From Metaclostridioides mangenotii (GTDB taxonomy: Bacteria; Bacillota; Clostridia; Peptostreptococcales; Peptostreptococcaceae), in NCBI RefSeq assembly GCF_017873185.1, contig NZ_JAGGJX010000006.1:62001-126000 (forward strand): 64,000 nt of DNA, read 5' to 3'. The notes under the pieces were generated by a model that made no database searches, was not told where the DNA came from, and worked only from the letters and a program-made list of their open reading frames with translations. Made by a program: the position numbers and the translations under genes. Position 1 is the first letter of the stretch, and each line of letters opens with the position of its first letter. Of the stretch, positions 26,887 through 35,367 are shown in pieces.

Positions 26887-27010
26887 TAATACTAGGTAAA
26901 TATACTAATTGAATAGATATATTGAAAGTACAATGCGAGGTCTTATATGTCTTCGCTATTTTCTATTCTAATTTGGAATTGAGTTATAAAGATGGTAAAG
27001 AAGGTATTTA

Positions 27011-27036
27011 AAAGGCGGTTTATATAAACCGTCTTT
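27011..27036 (+). terminator. Palindromic hairpin
   Basis: AAAGGCGGTTTATATAAACC followed by GTCTTT: a near-perfect 26-base palindrome, a possible second terminator before the att repeat. Nothing gene-like is seen between 26.9 and 27.35 kb apart from the att copy. Confidence 0.55.
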
Positions 27037-27082
27037 AATTATGTGAATTATAGCAATATATCTATAATAGCTCCATAACAAC

Positions 27083-27115
27083 GATACGGAGAACCTTATC
27101 ATAAATAAGGGTCAC
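27083..27115 (+). repeat. Putative SCC-like attachment site, copy 2
   Basis: GATACGGAGAACCTTATCAT then AAATAAGGGTCAC. Compared with the rlmH end it differs mainly by T for G in the first part and T for C in TATCAT. It contains TATCATAA, the core recalled for staphylococcal SCC sites. Confidence 0.7.
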
Positions 27116-27538
27116 AGAGCTACAAATGTTAGTAGAAAAATACAACTGTTTTATTAGTTTTTTATCCATTTTATCTTTATTTCACAGTATTATACCATTA
27201 AGTAAGTGCAATCTTTTTAAATCTGCACATTTTCTAGATGAAAACTTTTATTTTTTATTAACTCATAATTATAAGCCAAAAATAAAATAAATTATACATG
27301 CTATTTTTATGATAAATAGAAATAAATATCAATAACCGGATTTTATGATCTTAGTATGGGGGGCTTAAGTCCTGGTTTAATTTTATTAATAGAGGGAGGT
27401 CTTAAGGAGGCGAAGAAGCTTTGGTTAAAAATCAGCGGAAGTATAACTTTTATTTTAAGAGTTATACTAAGAAATAAAACTTTTAAAGTGTTATTTTTAT
27501 GTACGTTGTACAACTACAGTAAGGTGGTGAATCAAAGT

Positions 27539-28261
27539 ATGACTAAAGTATCCAAAAGAGGATTTAATGAAAATGATAAAAGATGGTTTTCATATAAAGA
27601 ACTATTAAGATTAATAAAGGCTCAAGAAGAAATTGAGTGGTTAATAAATAGAGAATATAAAATAGAACCAGTAGTAAACTTTGCAGGAGATAGATACCAA
27701 TTTTCACTAAGACAAAGAGATGCGCTAAAAAGAGCTGTATGTTCAGAGGAAAAGAAACTAATAAGACAATCAAAAAAACTTTCTATAGATGAAATAAGTG
27801 AAGGACCTATATATATAGATGGATTTAATTTGATAATAACATTAGAAGTTGCGTTATCTGGAGGTATTTTAATTATAGGTAGTGATGGAAATGTTAGAGA
27901 TTTAGCAGGACTTAGGGGGACATATAAAATTATTGATAAAACAGATGAAGCATTAAATTTAATAGGAGAATTTTTGAATAAATATAATGCGAAAGAAGTG
28001 AAATTTTACTTAGATTCCCCAGTTTCTAATTCGGGTAATTTGAAATATAAAATATTAGATTGTGCGCAAAGTTGGAAAATTAAAACTGAAGTTAAGCTAG
28101 TAAATAATGCAGATGTAATTTTAGAAAAGTTAGATAGAGTAGTTAGTAGTGATGCAGCTATAATTGATAAGTGTATAAGTTATTTCAATGTAGGGAGAAG
28201 TATAATAGAAGAATTTATAAAAGAGGCTAATATTGTTAATTTAAATAAAAATTTATTCTAA
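27539..28261 (+). CDS. DUF434 / DUF5616 domain protein
   Basis: A 240-residue protein matching the DUF434 family: RGFNENDKRWFSYKELLRLI at the N terminus, FAGDRYQFSLRQRDALKRAV in the middle, then a second domain with IYIDGFNLIITLEVALSGG and KFYLDSPVSNSG, which has the look of a PIN/NYN-like nuclease fold (inference). Function unknown. The frame opens at 27356, but the first 61 codons look non-coding; ATG 27539 follows AAGGTGGTGA. The leader between 27345 and 27538 contains a perfect hairpin (AGTATAACT/AGTTATACT) and may be regulatory. Confidence 0.78.
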   Translation: MTKVSKRGFNENDKRWFSYKELLRLIKAQEEIEWLINREYKIEPVVNFAGDRYQFSLRQRDALKRAVCSEEKKLIRQSKKLSIDEISEGPIYIDGFNLIITLEVALSGGILIIGSDGNVRDLAGLRGTYKIIDKTDEALNLIGEFLNKYNAKEVKFYLDSPVSNSGNLKYKILDCAQSWKIKTEVKLVNNADVILEKLDRVVSSDAAIIDKCISYFNVGRSIIEEFIKEANIVNLNKNLF

Positions 28262-28385
28262 ATTGATCCGTTTGACTCAATTAAAGTAGTGTTTAGCTTA
28301 ATGTACTTTAAAATAAACCTATCTAAAGAGATGAAGTATGACCTAAGTAGAAATAAAAAAATGAATAGGATCTTTAGTTGCTAAC

Positions 28386-28478
28386 GTGGAGTATATGCCT
28401 AGTGATAAAGGGAGTTTAAGACAAGCAATTTAAAAAGGCATAAGAGACGGTAGGTTGCCGATAGAGTATAGAGAATAA
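28386..28478 (+). pseudogene. Short decayed coding fragment
   Basis: In one frame: VEYMPSDKGSLRQAI, a stop, KGIRDGRLPIEYRE, a stop. It looks like the tail of a basic DNA-binding or excisionase-like protein with a nonsense mutation. The surrounding gap 28261-28678 has no intact gene. Confidence 0.3.
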
Positions 28479-28677
28479 ATAAAATTGTAAACATTCTCCT
28501 ATTTCTCTTATTTGATTGTTATAATAGTACAAGTAAAAAAATACTATTACAAAATTGTTAGATAATTGTTAGTTATTTTTTATTGAAAAAATCATTTATT
28601 ATATGTATATTTGAATGAAGACATAAATACATTTATTGTTTTTACAGAACTTTTAATAAAATAATCGAGGAGAGCTT

Positions 28678-28980
28678 ATGATAACCTTATTAGCAATTGT
28701 AACTGGTTTAGCATCTTTTTTTAACTATGGATTGTGGACAAATAGTGACCTCACAAATTCTTTACAATTAATAAGTATTGGCATGCAGATTGTATTGGTC
28801 TTGCTAACACTATTTTCAGCCTTCAATTATCGTGGTCGTCGAAGCGTACCTAATTATAAAGGTGGATGGTATAAAATCTGGACAATTAGATTTTCTATTA
28901 TAATGATTACTTTGCTAGGCAACATTTCTATATTAATCATACTTTTACTAAAAATAAATGGTATAATATCAACCTTATAA
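28678..28980 (+). CDS. Small three-span membrane protein
   Basis: A 100-residue protein with hydrophobic helices near 2-20, 33-48 and 72-95, and a basic loop YRGRRSVPNYKGGWYK between the second and third. Family not recognised. It has a good ribosome site (CGAGGAGAGC) before ATG 28678. It is isolated in the island between decayed fragments. Confidence 0.65.
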   Translation: MITLLAIVTGLASFFNYGLWTNSDLTNSLQLISIGMQIVLVLLTLFSAFNYRGRRSVPNYKGGWYKIWTIRFSIIMITLLGNISILIILLLKINGIISTL

Positions 28981-29213
28981 TATAACAATATAAAGTTCGT
29001 TAAAAATAAACCAGAAGGTTTTTTGGAACAGTATCAACGAATAAATATTCTACATTATATATAACCACTAAAAATATTGATAAATTATTTAGTACTAAAG
29101 TGGCTTTATATCAATAAGTCAATAAAACGTTATGAAAATATAGAGAATAAAGCAAAGCATAGTTGGACAAATTGATAAAAATCGGAGTATTAAAGAAAAG
29201 TATAGCTAATAAT

Positions 29214-29270
29214 ATAAAAAAATACCAATAAAGACTTTCAAATGATGAAGTTTTATTGGTATCTTTTTAT
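29214..29270 (+). terminator. Hairpin terminator
   Basis: AAATACCAATAAAgACTT pairs with AAGTTTTATTGGTATCTTTT, ending in a T run near 29268. The 29.0-29.2 kb segment before it is AT-rich with no gene. Confidence 0.75.
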
Positions 29271-29289
29271 ATTATATTTAAATTAATCT

Positions 29290-29560
29290 ATTAAAGTTTC
29301 TTATTTATTTGGTTTTGAGTATTATTTAGGCGTTCAAAATACAATTTTGTTTCGACAACTATTATTGGAGATAGGGCTAATAATGCAATTAGCCATTAAT
29401 CCATTACAATATCTGCTATAATCCGTACTAGCTCTAATTTTAAAAAGCCTCCTTATAGAACCATTATCACAAATATCATCCTATATTTGTAGCACCTAAA
29501 AATCCACCAGTAGCAGCTGTGGTTGTAAATGCACTTTTTAACTTATATGTATATATGTAA
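29290..29560 (-). pseudogene. Possible remnant of an alanine/glycine:cation symporter gene
   Basis: On the minus strand one segment reads SAFTTTAATGGFLGATNI, which resembles the AFxPTAAxGGFxGAT signature of AgcS symporters. The flanking sequence is shifted and stop-filled. This is a weak, short match. Confidence 0.3.
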
Positions 29561-29589
29561 AATATTAGTTTGCTTTAACTGGCTAACTT

Positions 29590-29916
29590 TTAGTAATCTT
29601 CAAAATGCTCATGTCCCCAATTACAAAGTACCTGTAAAATAGGCATAAGTGAATGTCCGGTTTCTGTTAAACTGTATTCTACCTTTGGTGGAACTTGAGG
29701 ATATTCTGTACGTGTAATTAATCCATCTGATTCTAACTCTTTTAACTGATTGCTTAACATTTTGTGTGAAACAGTCTCTAAAGCTTTTCTCAATTCACCA
29801 TAACGCATAGTCTCTTTTTTCCATAACCAGAATAGTATATGCATTTTCCATTTTCCTTCAATTAATGAAATGGCATATGCAAATGGTTTGATATTTACGA
29901 TATTCTTATCTGACAT
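29590..29916 (-). CDS. HxlR-family transcriptional regulator
   Basis: A 108-residue winged-helix regulator. The HxlR signature is plain: LIEGKWKMHILFWLWKKETM, RYGELRKALETVSHKMLSNQ, LKELESDGLITRTEY and the C-terminal CNWGHEHF. There is no cysteine near the N terminus, unlike the quinone sensors YodB/HypR; its two cysteine candidates are limited to the C-terminal CNWG. It is divergent from the old-yellow-enzyme remnant and the flavin reductase gene, with a perfect palindrome (29940-29973) just upstream, so it probably controls both itself and the flavin enzyme genes. Confidence 0.9.
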   Translation of the reverse strand: MSDKNIVNIKPFAYAISLIEGKWKMHILFWLWKKETMRYGELRKALETVSHKMLSNQLKELESDGLITRTEYPQVPPKVEYSLTETGHSLMPILQVLCNWGHEHFEDY

Positions 29917-29939
29917 ATAATACTCTCCTTTTGGTTACT

Positions 29940-29973
29940 AGTTAACAAAAAAGTGCGTACTTTTTTGTTAACT
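29940..29973. promoter_or_regulatory. HxlR operator palindrome
   Basis: AGTTAACAAAAAAGT (29940-29954) and ACTTTTTTGTTAACT (29959-29973) are exact inverted repeats around a 4-base centre GCGT. It lies 24 bases before the HxlR start, where such regulators bind. Confidence 0.82.
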
Positions 29974-30025
29974 TAATTGATTATATAATAAGCATATACA
30001 AAGTACAAGATTGATAAGAATTAAT

Positions 30026-30342
30026 ATGACAGATGAATTATTTAAGGTATATGAAGAGTTTACTAAAGGTGGAGTTGGTACGATATTATTGAAATAGATC
30101 ATGAAATTGGAAAGATAGTAGGAAAAGATTATTCTGTATTAATAAAATTAATTCTGAGGTTTTTAAGAAAAATGGATAAACTAGTAAAGGAAGTATAAAT
30201 GTTTTTTTGCTGCTTGAAGAAGCGGAATGCAATGAATGAAATTTCAAATTATACTAACATAGAATATTTTGGACTATGTCATACTTTGATTAAAAAATCG
30301 GGCTTAATAAACGAGTACAGAGATAGAGATTATAAAACATAA
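30026..30342 (+). pseudogene. Decayed NADH:flavin oxidoreductase (old yellow enzyme family)
   Basis: Broken pieces match the order of an OYE protein: TDELFKVYEEFTKGGVGTIL (30029-30097), then EIGKIVGKDYSVLIKL, LLEEAE, and finally EYFGLCHTLIKKSGLINEYR near the 3' end. Frames change and stops intervene; only about 100 of some 370 codons remain, so large deletions occurred. It lies directly beside the HxlR palindrome and was probably an HxlR target. Confidence 0.6.
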
Positions 30343-30382
30343 AAATAAAAAAGTATAATAAAGTTTGAAGGAGAATAATATT

Positions 30383-30919
30383 ATGAAGAAAGAAATAGCA
30401 GTATTTGATTATGCTAATGAAATTATGAAAGCTGTTGAAACTGGTGTTTTGGTAACAACAAAGGTAGAAGATAAAGTTAACCCTATGACTATTTCATGGG
30501 GGACCCTTGGAATTGAATGGGGGAAACTTATTTTTACAATTTTTGTAAGAGAGAATCGTTTTACAAAACATCAACTTGAAAAAAATCCTGAATTCACTGT
30601 AAATATACCTATTGGTGAATTTAATAGAAAAATATTAGGTGTATGTGGAACGAAATCAGGTCGTACTACTGATAAAATTAGTGAACTAAATTTATCACTT
30701 GAGGAACCTAAAAGTATTTCTGTTCCAGGGATAAAAGAATTTCCATTAACACTTGAATGTAAGGTTATATATAAACAAAAACAAGACAAGAATGAGATTA
30801 CAGAAGAAAATTTAAAAGCATGTTATCCTCAAGATGTAGATGGATCATTCCATGGAGCAAACAGAGATTTCCATACAGCTTACTATGGTGAAATTGTAAG
30901 TGCTTACATTATTGAATAG
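30383..30919 (+). CDS. Flavin reductase-like protein (FMN-binding split barrel)
   Basis: A 178-residue protein of the flavin reductase-like family. TGVLVTTKVEDKVNPMTISW and GTLGIEW near 20-45 form the flavin pocket, with FTKHQLEKNPEFTVNIP and CGTKSGRTTDKI following. It would bind FMN and transfer electrons from NAD(P)H. The open frame begins at TTG 30365, but ATG 30383 follows AAGGAG. It lies next to an HxlR gene and a dead OYE gene, a common oxidative or electrophile-stress grouping. Confidence 0.85.
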   Translation: MKKEIAVFDYANEIMKAVETGVLVTTKVEDKVNPMTISWGTLGIEWGKLIFTIFVRENRFTKHQLEKNPEFTVNIPIGEFNRKILGVCGTKSGRTTDKISELNLSLEEPKSISVPGIKEFPLTLECKVIYKQKQDKNEITEENLKACYPQDVDGSFHGANRDFHTAYYGEIVSAYIIE

Positions 30920-31146
30920 TATTTTTTTAAATTTCAATATATTATTATATTAATTATAATTGAGATCTAGTATAAAAAATTTCTATTCCTGAAGTGATAC
31001 TAAAAGTAAAAATAAGAAAATTCGATCTTATATAACTTTTATATAAGGGAATTCTTAAATTAAAAGCACATGAATATAATAAGTCATCGTAGTTTGTATG
31101 ATAAGAGATAATAAAACGTGTAACTTAAAATAAGCTTTTGAGTAAG

Positions 31147-31178
31147 GTTTACAGAGCATTATCATAAATAAGGGTTAG
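31147..31178 (+). repeat. Putative SCC-like attachment site, copy 3
   Basis: ACAGAGCATTATCATAAATA followed by AGGG; same orientation as the others, with the TATCATAA core. Sequence outside the core differs, as expected for att sites whose flanks were exchanged. Confidence 0.65.
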
Positions 31179-31525
31179 AAGTATATAAAGGTAGCTAAGT
31201 ATGTATTGATGTTAAATTCGATACATACTTTTTTATTGTTTACCAAATAAAATAATCTTTTAGCGACTACTCGATTGAATAATAAAATATGATTAAATTT
31301 GTACACTTGGGATTTTATCCAGAAGAACTTGGTCAATGGATGCTATAAAATCAACCGTATTAATTTATATTAGTATAATAAAAAGCTTGAAGCAAAAATA
31401 AAGGAAATTATTGTATGAAATGCTTATAAATTATTTGTAGAATTTTTTGTAACGATTTATATATTAAAAGATGAACACTCTCTCTATAAATTAATATTAT
31501 GGTAGAAGAGAGGAGTTGGTTGAAA

Positions 31526-31846
31526 ATGTATTTAGAAAGAAATAATACGGAAGAAAACGTACAGAATTTACATGATGAATGTAGGAGGTTAATGAGTTAT
31601 CACACTATATTTACAATGAAAGATGGGAGTGTATTTGACGGGATTATTGAAAGTGTAGAGCCAGATTGTGTTATTGTTTTGGTTGGTGAGGATGTAATAG
31701 ATCAAGAATCAGATAATCAACATAGTCTACAACGACAATTTGGTCCTCCTAGAAGATTTAGACGCTTTAGACGTAGATCTTTTCCACTTGCTGCTTTAAT
31801 AGCATTATCATTATTACAGTATCCATATTCTTATTATCCTTTTTAG
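31526..31846 (+). CDS. Small protein with LSm-like segment and aromatic tail
   Basis: A 106-residue protein. Residues 25-55 (YHTIFTMKDGSVFDGIIESV then EPDCVIVLVGEDV) read like a five-strand LSm/SH3-like barrel. A basic stretch PPRRFRRFRRRSFP and a hydrophobic tail LAALIALSLLQYPYSYYPF follow. Similar small proteins occur in spore formers; a spore or envelope location is a guess. The frame reaches ATG 31499, but ATG 31526 has the ribosome site GAGAGGAG (31508-31515). It lies alone between att copies 3 and 4, as if it were the cargo of a 1-kb unit. Confidence 0.65.
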   Translation: MYLERNNTEENVQNLHDECRRLMSYHTIFTMKDGSVFDGIIESVEPDCVIVLVGEDVIDQESDNQHSLQRQFGPPRRFRRFRRRSFPLAALIALSLLQYPYSYYPF

Positions 31847-31913
31847 AGGGTAAAATTTAATAAGTAAATATAAAATCTTTATGAGTAATTATAAATGTGA
31901 AACTGGAATATAA

Positions 31914-32060
31914 AACCAAGTTAGAGCCTTAGAAATTTTTAACGATTTATTTGATAATGAAGATGAGATATTATTTGTAATAAATATCAGAAGTATCAAT
32001 GTGATGTCAAATAAAAAGAATATGGTTAATATGATTGTAAATATTAGTATGGTGAACTAA
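31914..32060 (+). pseudogene. DUF3885-like N-terminal fragment
   Basis: A 48-codon open stretch without a start, reading QVRALEIFNDLFDNEDEILF then VINIRSINV, resembles the start of DUF3885 proteins. It is truncated at both ends. Confidence 0.4.
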
Positions 32061-32162
32061 CATAACACTCAAAAAGGTAAGTATAAAACCATTTTAAAAA
32101 ACTTAAGGATAAGTATGGTAAATACATACATGAATAGAAAAACGACCTCCTTTGGAGGTGTA

Positions 32163-32199
32163 GCGGAGAACCGTATCACAAATAAGGGATACGGTTTTT
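32163..32199 (+). repeat. Putative SCC-like attachment site, copy 4
   Basis: GGAGAACCGTATCACAAATA then AGGGATACGGTTTTT. It shares with the rlmH site not only the core but also the downstream GGGATACGGTTTTT, so it looks like a complete att copy. CCGTATC/GATACGG also makes it a terminator-like hairpin. A small perfect hairpin (CCTCC-TTT-GGAGG, about 32146-32158) abuts it. Confidence 0.72.
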
Positions 32200-32305
32200 C
32201 ATTGTTTTAAATAATAAGCTTAGATTGAGAAATTTTGAATAAAAATATAACATCGTGTTTGGATTGTATATAAATTGATTTAGTGAATTACGCTCCGCTC
32301 TGTAT

Positions 32306-32341
32306 GATACGGAGAACATTATCACAAGTAAGGGCAACAAG
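32306..32341 (+). repeat. Putative SCC-like attachment site, copy 5
   Basis: GATACGGAGAACATTATCAC then AAGTAAGGGCAAC. It lies only about 140 bases after copy 4 and shares the GATACGGAGAAC prefix with copy 2. Confidence 0.68.
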
Positions 32342-32492
32342 TTCAAAGAAGTATTTTTAATTACAAGCACAATTGAACAGAGGAAAAAGTAGATACACTT
32401 TTAATCTCATAAATAAATCTAAAGGAAAAATGAGAAATATAAAGCATAGAACTACAAATAAATAACGAAGTTATAAAATATATGATGATGGA

Positions 32493-32529
32493 GGATAGAT
32501 TGCCGACAAAAGGGTAGTCTATCTTTTTA
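32493..32529 (+). terminator. Hairpin terminator
   Basis: GGATAGATTGCC pairs with GGGTAGTCTATC with small bulges, followed by T5. No gene is found in 32.34-32.69 kb. Confidence 0.6.
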
Positions 32530-32692
32530 TTCTATTAATTAGGTAGATTGTGAAAATAGTAACCCCTTATATAATTTAAATCCTTATATAGAAATTTTCT
32601 ATAATAAAAACATTTTTTTTTATTGCTAAATTTTTTCAAAATTGATAACTTGAAATATGGATGCTTGAAATCAAATTAGAAAGGAGGTAAAA

Positions 32693-32803
32693 ATGTTACC
32701 TAAAAAAGAAATAATAAAGTTGCTAGAATTTGATGAAAATTCAAAAGAAGTATTAGCATTAAGAAAAGAAGCCAGAGAAATAACTAAAATCTTATTCATA
32801 TGA
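32693..32803 (+). pseudogene. Truncated 36-codon frame, possible radical-SAM N terminus
   Basis: It begins with a perfect ribosome site (AAGGAGG, 32681-32687) and ATG, and reads MLPKKEIIKLLEFDENSKEV then LALRKEAREITKILFI and a stop. The pattern resembles the first helices of BioB/HydE-type radical-SAM enzymes. It is probably the 5' stub of a deleted gene, though a genuine small peptide cannot be excluded. Confidence 0.35.
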
Positions 32804-32870
32804 AGGGCACTCTCTTGTTAATCAAGGAGATGAAATATGAAAATTAATATATAATCCTATGTTTTTTTAT

Positions 32871-33174
32871 TTTACTTTTATTGTAATTTTTTCGTATATT
32901 ACTTTCATTATACTTTAATAAAGCAGTTTTAGTAGTAGGTAGTATATTTTTTATTTCAATTATTCATAATGCACTTTTGGTAACAGGTGATAAGTTTACT
33001 CTTCAATTTATGCCCTTTTCTCAATATATAGTTGGATTTCACAATAACTTTTCAGGGTATACTTTAGACTCTAAAAATTTCTCTTTAAAGTTTTCAATAA
33101 TTTATTATTCTGTATCAATACCAATTTTATTATTTTTAATAATCCGTAATTTCAAAAATAGAGATACTTCTTAG
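32871..33174 (+). pseudogene. 3' remnant of a polytopic membrane protein
   Basis: An open stretch reads KAVLVVGSIFFISIIHNALL then VTGDKFTLQFMPFSQYIVGF and ends with ISIPILLFLIIRNFKNRD-like sequence. Two or three hydrophobic helices, no start or ribosome site, and an upstream stop support a decayed ABC-2-type or similar permease. The family assignment is weak. Confidence 0.4.
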
Positions 33175-33514
33175 TTATAGAAAAAAATATCCCTATTTTC
33201 GGAGAATGTAAAAAAAAAACTCTAAAAAAAAGGATAAGACTTGACTTACGTCGAATTATTTTATACATGAACATGTTTTATGGCAAAATTTAGTTTAAAC
33301 AATCAATAAATAGGGCTTTATAGGTATGTAATTTGATCTTAATTTATATCATAGTCTCATATTAATTAATTTTTTTAAATAAGAATAAATTATTTTATCA
33401 ATAAAATCAAAATAATTCTTATACTGCAACTATTAAACTTATAGGGGGCTTGACTATGTATAGAATAGTTATTTATAAGGACAGTATTATCCAGATCAAG
33501 GTTGGTGATATAAT

Positions 33515-34747
33515 TTGCTAGATTCGAATTTGTTTTGGTTATTAATGACATTAACAGCAGGAGTAATTGAGTGGTATGTGTTAAAGTATATTTTTGATGA
33601 AGCAAGTGAAGCAAAAAGGAGTAAATTAGTCTCAAATCTGTTATTTCTAGTACCTATTTGTGTGCTTTTTCTCATGACTGTAATTAGAGTCAATCCGATT
33701 TTAAAATTATCAATTGGTATAGCTATGGCTTTCACAATATATAAATATAATTATAAAGTAACAATATTGAAATGTGTATTTATAACTTTATTTTATTTTA
33801 TGTTGTTAGCTGGAGTTGATACAATAGCTGGTAGTTTAGTGATTTTAATAAACAAAGTTCCTAGTATGGATGTACTTTTAAGAGATAACGTATTTAGGTT
33901 AGAAAATACCATTATGGCTAAGTCATTGCTATTATTATTAATACCTATAATTAAAGGAATTAAATTAAGAATTGAAATAAGTAAAAGAGAATATATATAC
34001 ATAACCATTCCAATTATTGCCAACATCATTAGTATTGTTACAATTATTAGTTTATTGTTTTCTATATCAACTATTAGCTATTCACAAAGTATAATTGCAT
34101 TCTCTGCATCATGTGTATTATTACTTTCAAACGCATCATTAATTTTAATTGTATCCAACATAGTGAAACATAATGATTCAAGAGTAGAAAACGAGATAAT
34201 TAAAGAAAAGACGGAATTACAATATAAACACTATTTGTGTTTACAGAAAAAACAAATAAACACTTTTTATGATACACATAATATATTTTTAGATGTTCTT
34301 TTAAATGAGAAAAAATCTATCTGTGATGAAAGTATTATAGATTTTAATGTAGATGTAGATTTTTCTAAGTGCGATTTTATGGAAACCGCAGATGTATGTT
34401 GTATATATTCAAATATGATTGATAATTCAATAGAAGCGTGTAAAAATATTAGAAACAATAGTATGATAAAGAGAATAGATATTTCGGGTAAAGTTGTAAA
34501 TAAATTTCATGTAATAAAGTGCAAAAATCCCAAAACTAATAAACTCATTCTAAAGAATAAAATACTTACAAATGAGCAGGAACCTCTTGCATCTCTGCCA
34601 TTTGGAATGGGTATTAATAGTATAATAAAATCAGTAGAAAAGTATAAGGGGGAGGTAGTACTAGATTTAACTGAAGATGATTTTGAAATGACTATTTTGA
34701 TACCTTTAGTTAGAAATCGATTTAAGGTAATAGGAAGCTTAAATTAG
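33515..34747 (+). CDS. agrC: AgrC-like sensor histidine kinase
   Basis: A 410-residue kinase: six or seven membrane helices (residues 1-215), then a cytoplasmic coiled coil and a HATPase domain with N box CCIYSNMIDNSIEACKN (near 300) and G box PFGMGINSIIKSVEKYKG (near 365). This is the AgrC/HPK10 layout for sensing a cyclic peptide. In the H box the expected RHDxxNH is replaced by FYDTHNIF, so the phospho-accepting histidine appears shifted or lost. The TTG start at 33515 is preceded by AAGGTTGGTG, and a 21-codon frame (33456-33521) overlaps it. agrB follows. Confidence 0.82.
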   Translation: MLDSNLFWLLMTLTAGVIEWYVLKYIFDEASEAKRSKLVSNLLFLVPICVLFLMTVIRVNPILKLSIGIAMAFTIYKYNYKVTILKCVFITLFYFMLLAGVDTIAGSLVILINKVPSMDVLLRDNVFRLENTIMAKSLLLLLIPIIKGIKLRIEISKREYIYITIPIIANIISIVTIISLLFSISTISYSQSIIAFSASCVLLLSNASLILIVSNIVKHNDSRVENEIIKEKTELQYKHYLCLQKKQINTFYDTHNIFLDVLLNEKKSICDESIIDFNVDVDFSKCDFMETADVCCIYSNMIDNSIEACKNIRNNSMIKRIDISGKVVNKFHVIKCKNPKTNKLILKNKILTNEQEPLASLPFGMGINSIIKSVEKYKGEVVLDLTEDDFEMTILIPLVRNRFKVIGSLN

Positions 34748-34779
34748 TTTAATTAATGAAAAATTTGGAGGGGATGAAA

Positions 34780-35367
34780 ATGGTTAAGTCTTGTGCTAAT
34801 AAGATTACATCACTTTTAATTGCCAAGAAGACAATAGAATATGAAGATTATGAAATCTATTCATTTGGATTTGAGACATTAATAGCTTCTATAGGTAACA
34901 TAATTGTTATACTAACTATAGGAACATTGTTAAATAGATTTATTGAAACACTATTATTTTTAGTATTTTACTGTTCAATAAGGCAATTTGCTGGTGGGTT
35001 TCATGCTGAAAATTATAAAAGATGTTTGTTTTGTTTCATTACAATGTACCTAACTAATATATACGTGTTAGATAAACTAATTAATTCAAATTCAACTACA
35101 CTTGTATTAGTAATAGCATTTGTAAGTTACATAGGGATACTTTTTTTAGTGCCACAAGAGCATAGACATAATCCTTTAAGTAACAAAGAAAGAAAAAAAT
35201 ATAAAAAAATAGTAATATATCTTTGTAGTATTCTATTAGTAATTTCAGTTGTATGCTTTAATTTTACAAAAACTTATGAGTATGCTATGTATTTATCATC
35301 TGTTATTGTATGTATTTTTATAATGTTAATTCTAGGTCTCATCAAGAAAGGAGTGACTAACTTATGA
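34780..35367 (+). CDS. agrB: AgrB-like accessory gene regulator protease
   Basis: A 195-residue membrane endopeptidase that cuts and cyclises AgrD. Catalytic His and Cys are in RQFAGGFHAENYKRC, spaced H-x6-C as in S. aureus AgrB (H77/C84). Four to six hydrophobic helices follow. EHRHNPLSNKERKKYKK is the conserved cytoplasmic loop. Upstream in-frame ATGs exist at 34756 and 34774, but the ribosome site GGAGGGG (34767-34773) favours ATG 34780. The stop overlaps the agrD start (ATGA). Confidence 0.93.
   Translation: MVKSCANKITSLLIAKKTIEYEDYEIYSFGFETLIASIGNIIVILTIGTLLNRFIETLLFLVFYCSIRQFAGGFHAENYKRCLFCFITMYLTNIYVLDKLINSNSTTLVLVIAFVSYIGILFLVPQEHRHNPLSNKERKKYKKIVIYLCSILLVISVVCFNFTKTYEYAMYLSSVIVCIFIMLILGLIKKGVTNL

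Noticed and set aside
27356-27538. N-terminal extension of the DUF434 protein
   Set aside because: The extension is low in recognisable protein sequence, contains a perfect hairpin, and a proper ribosome site plus ATG exists at 27539.
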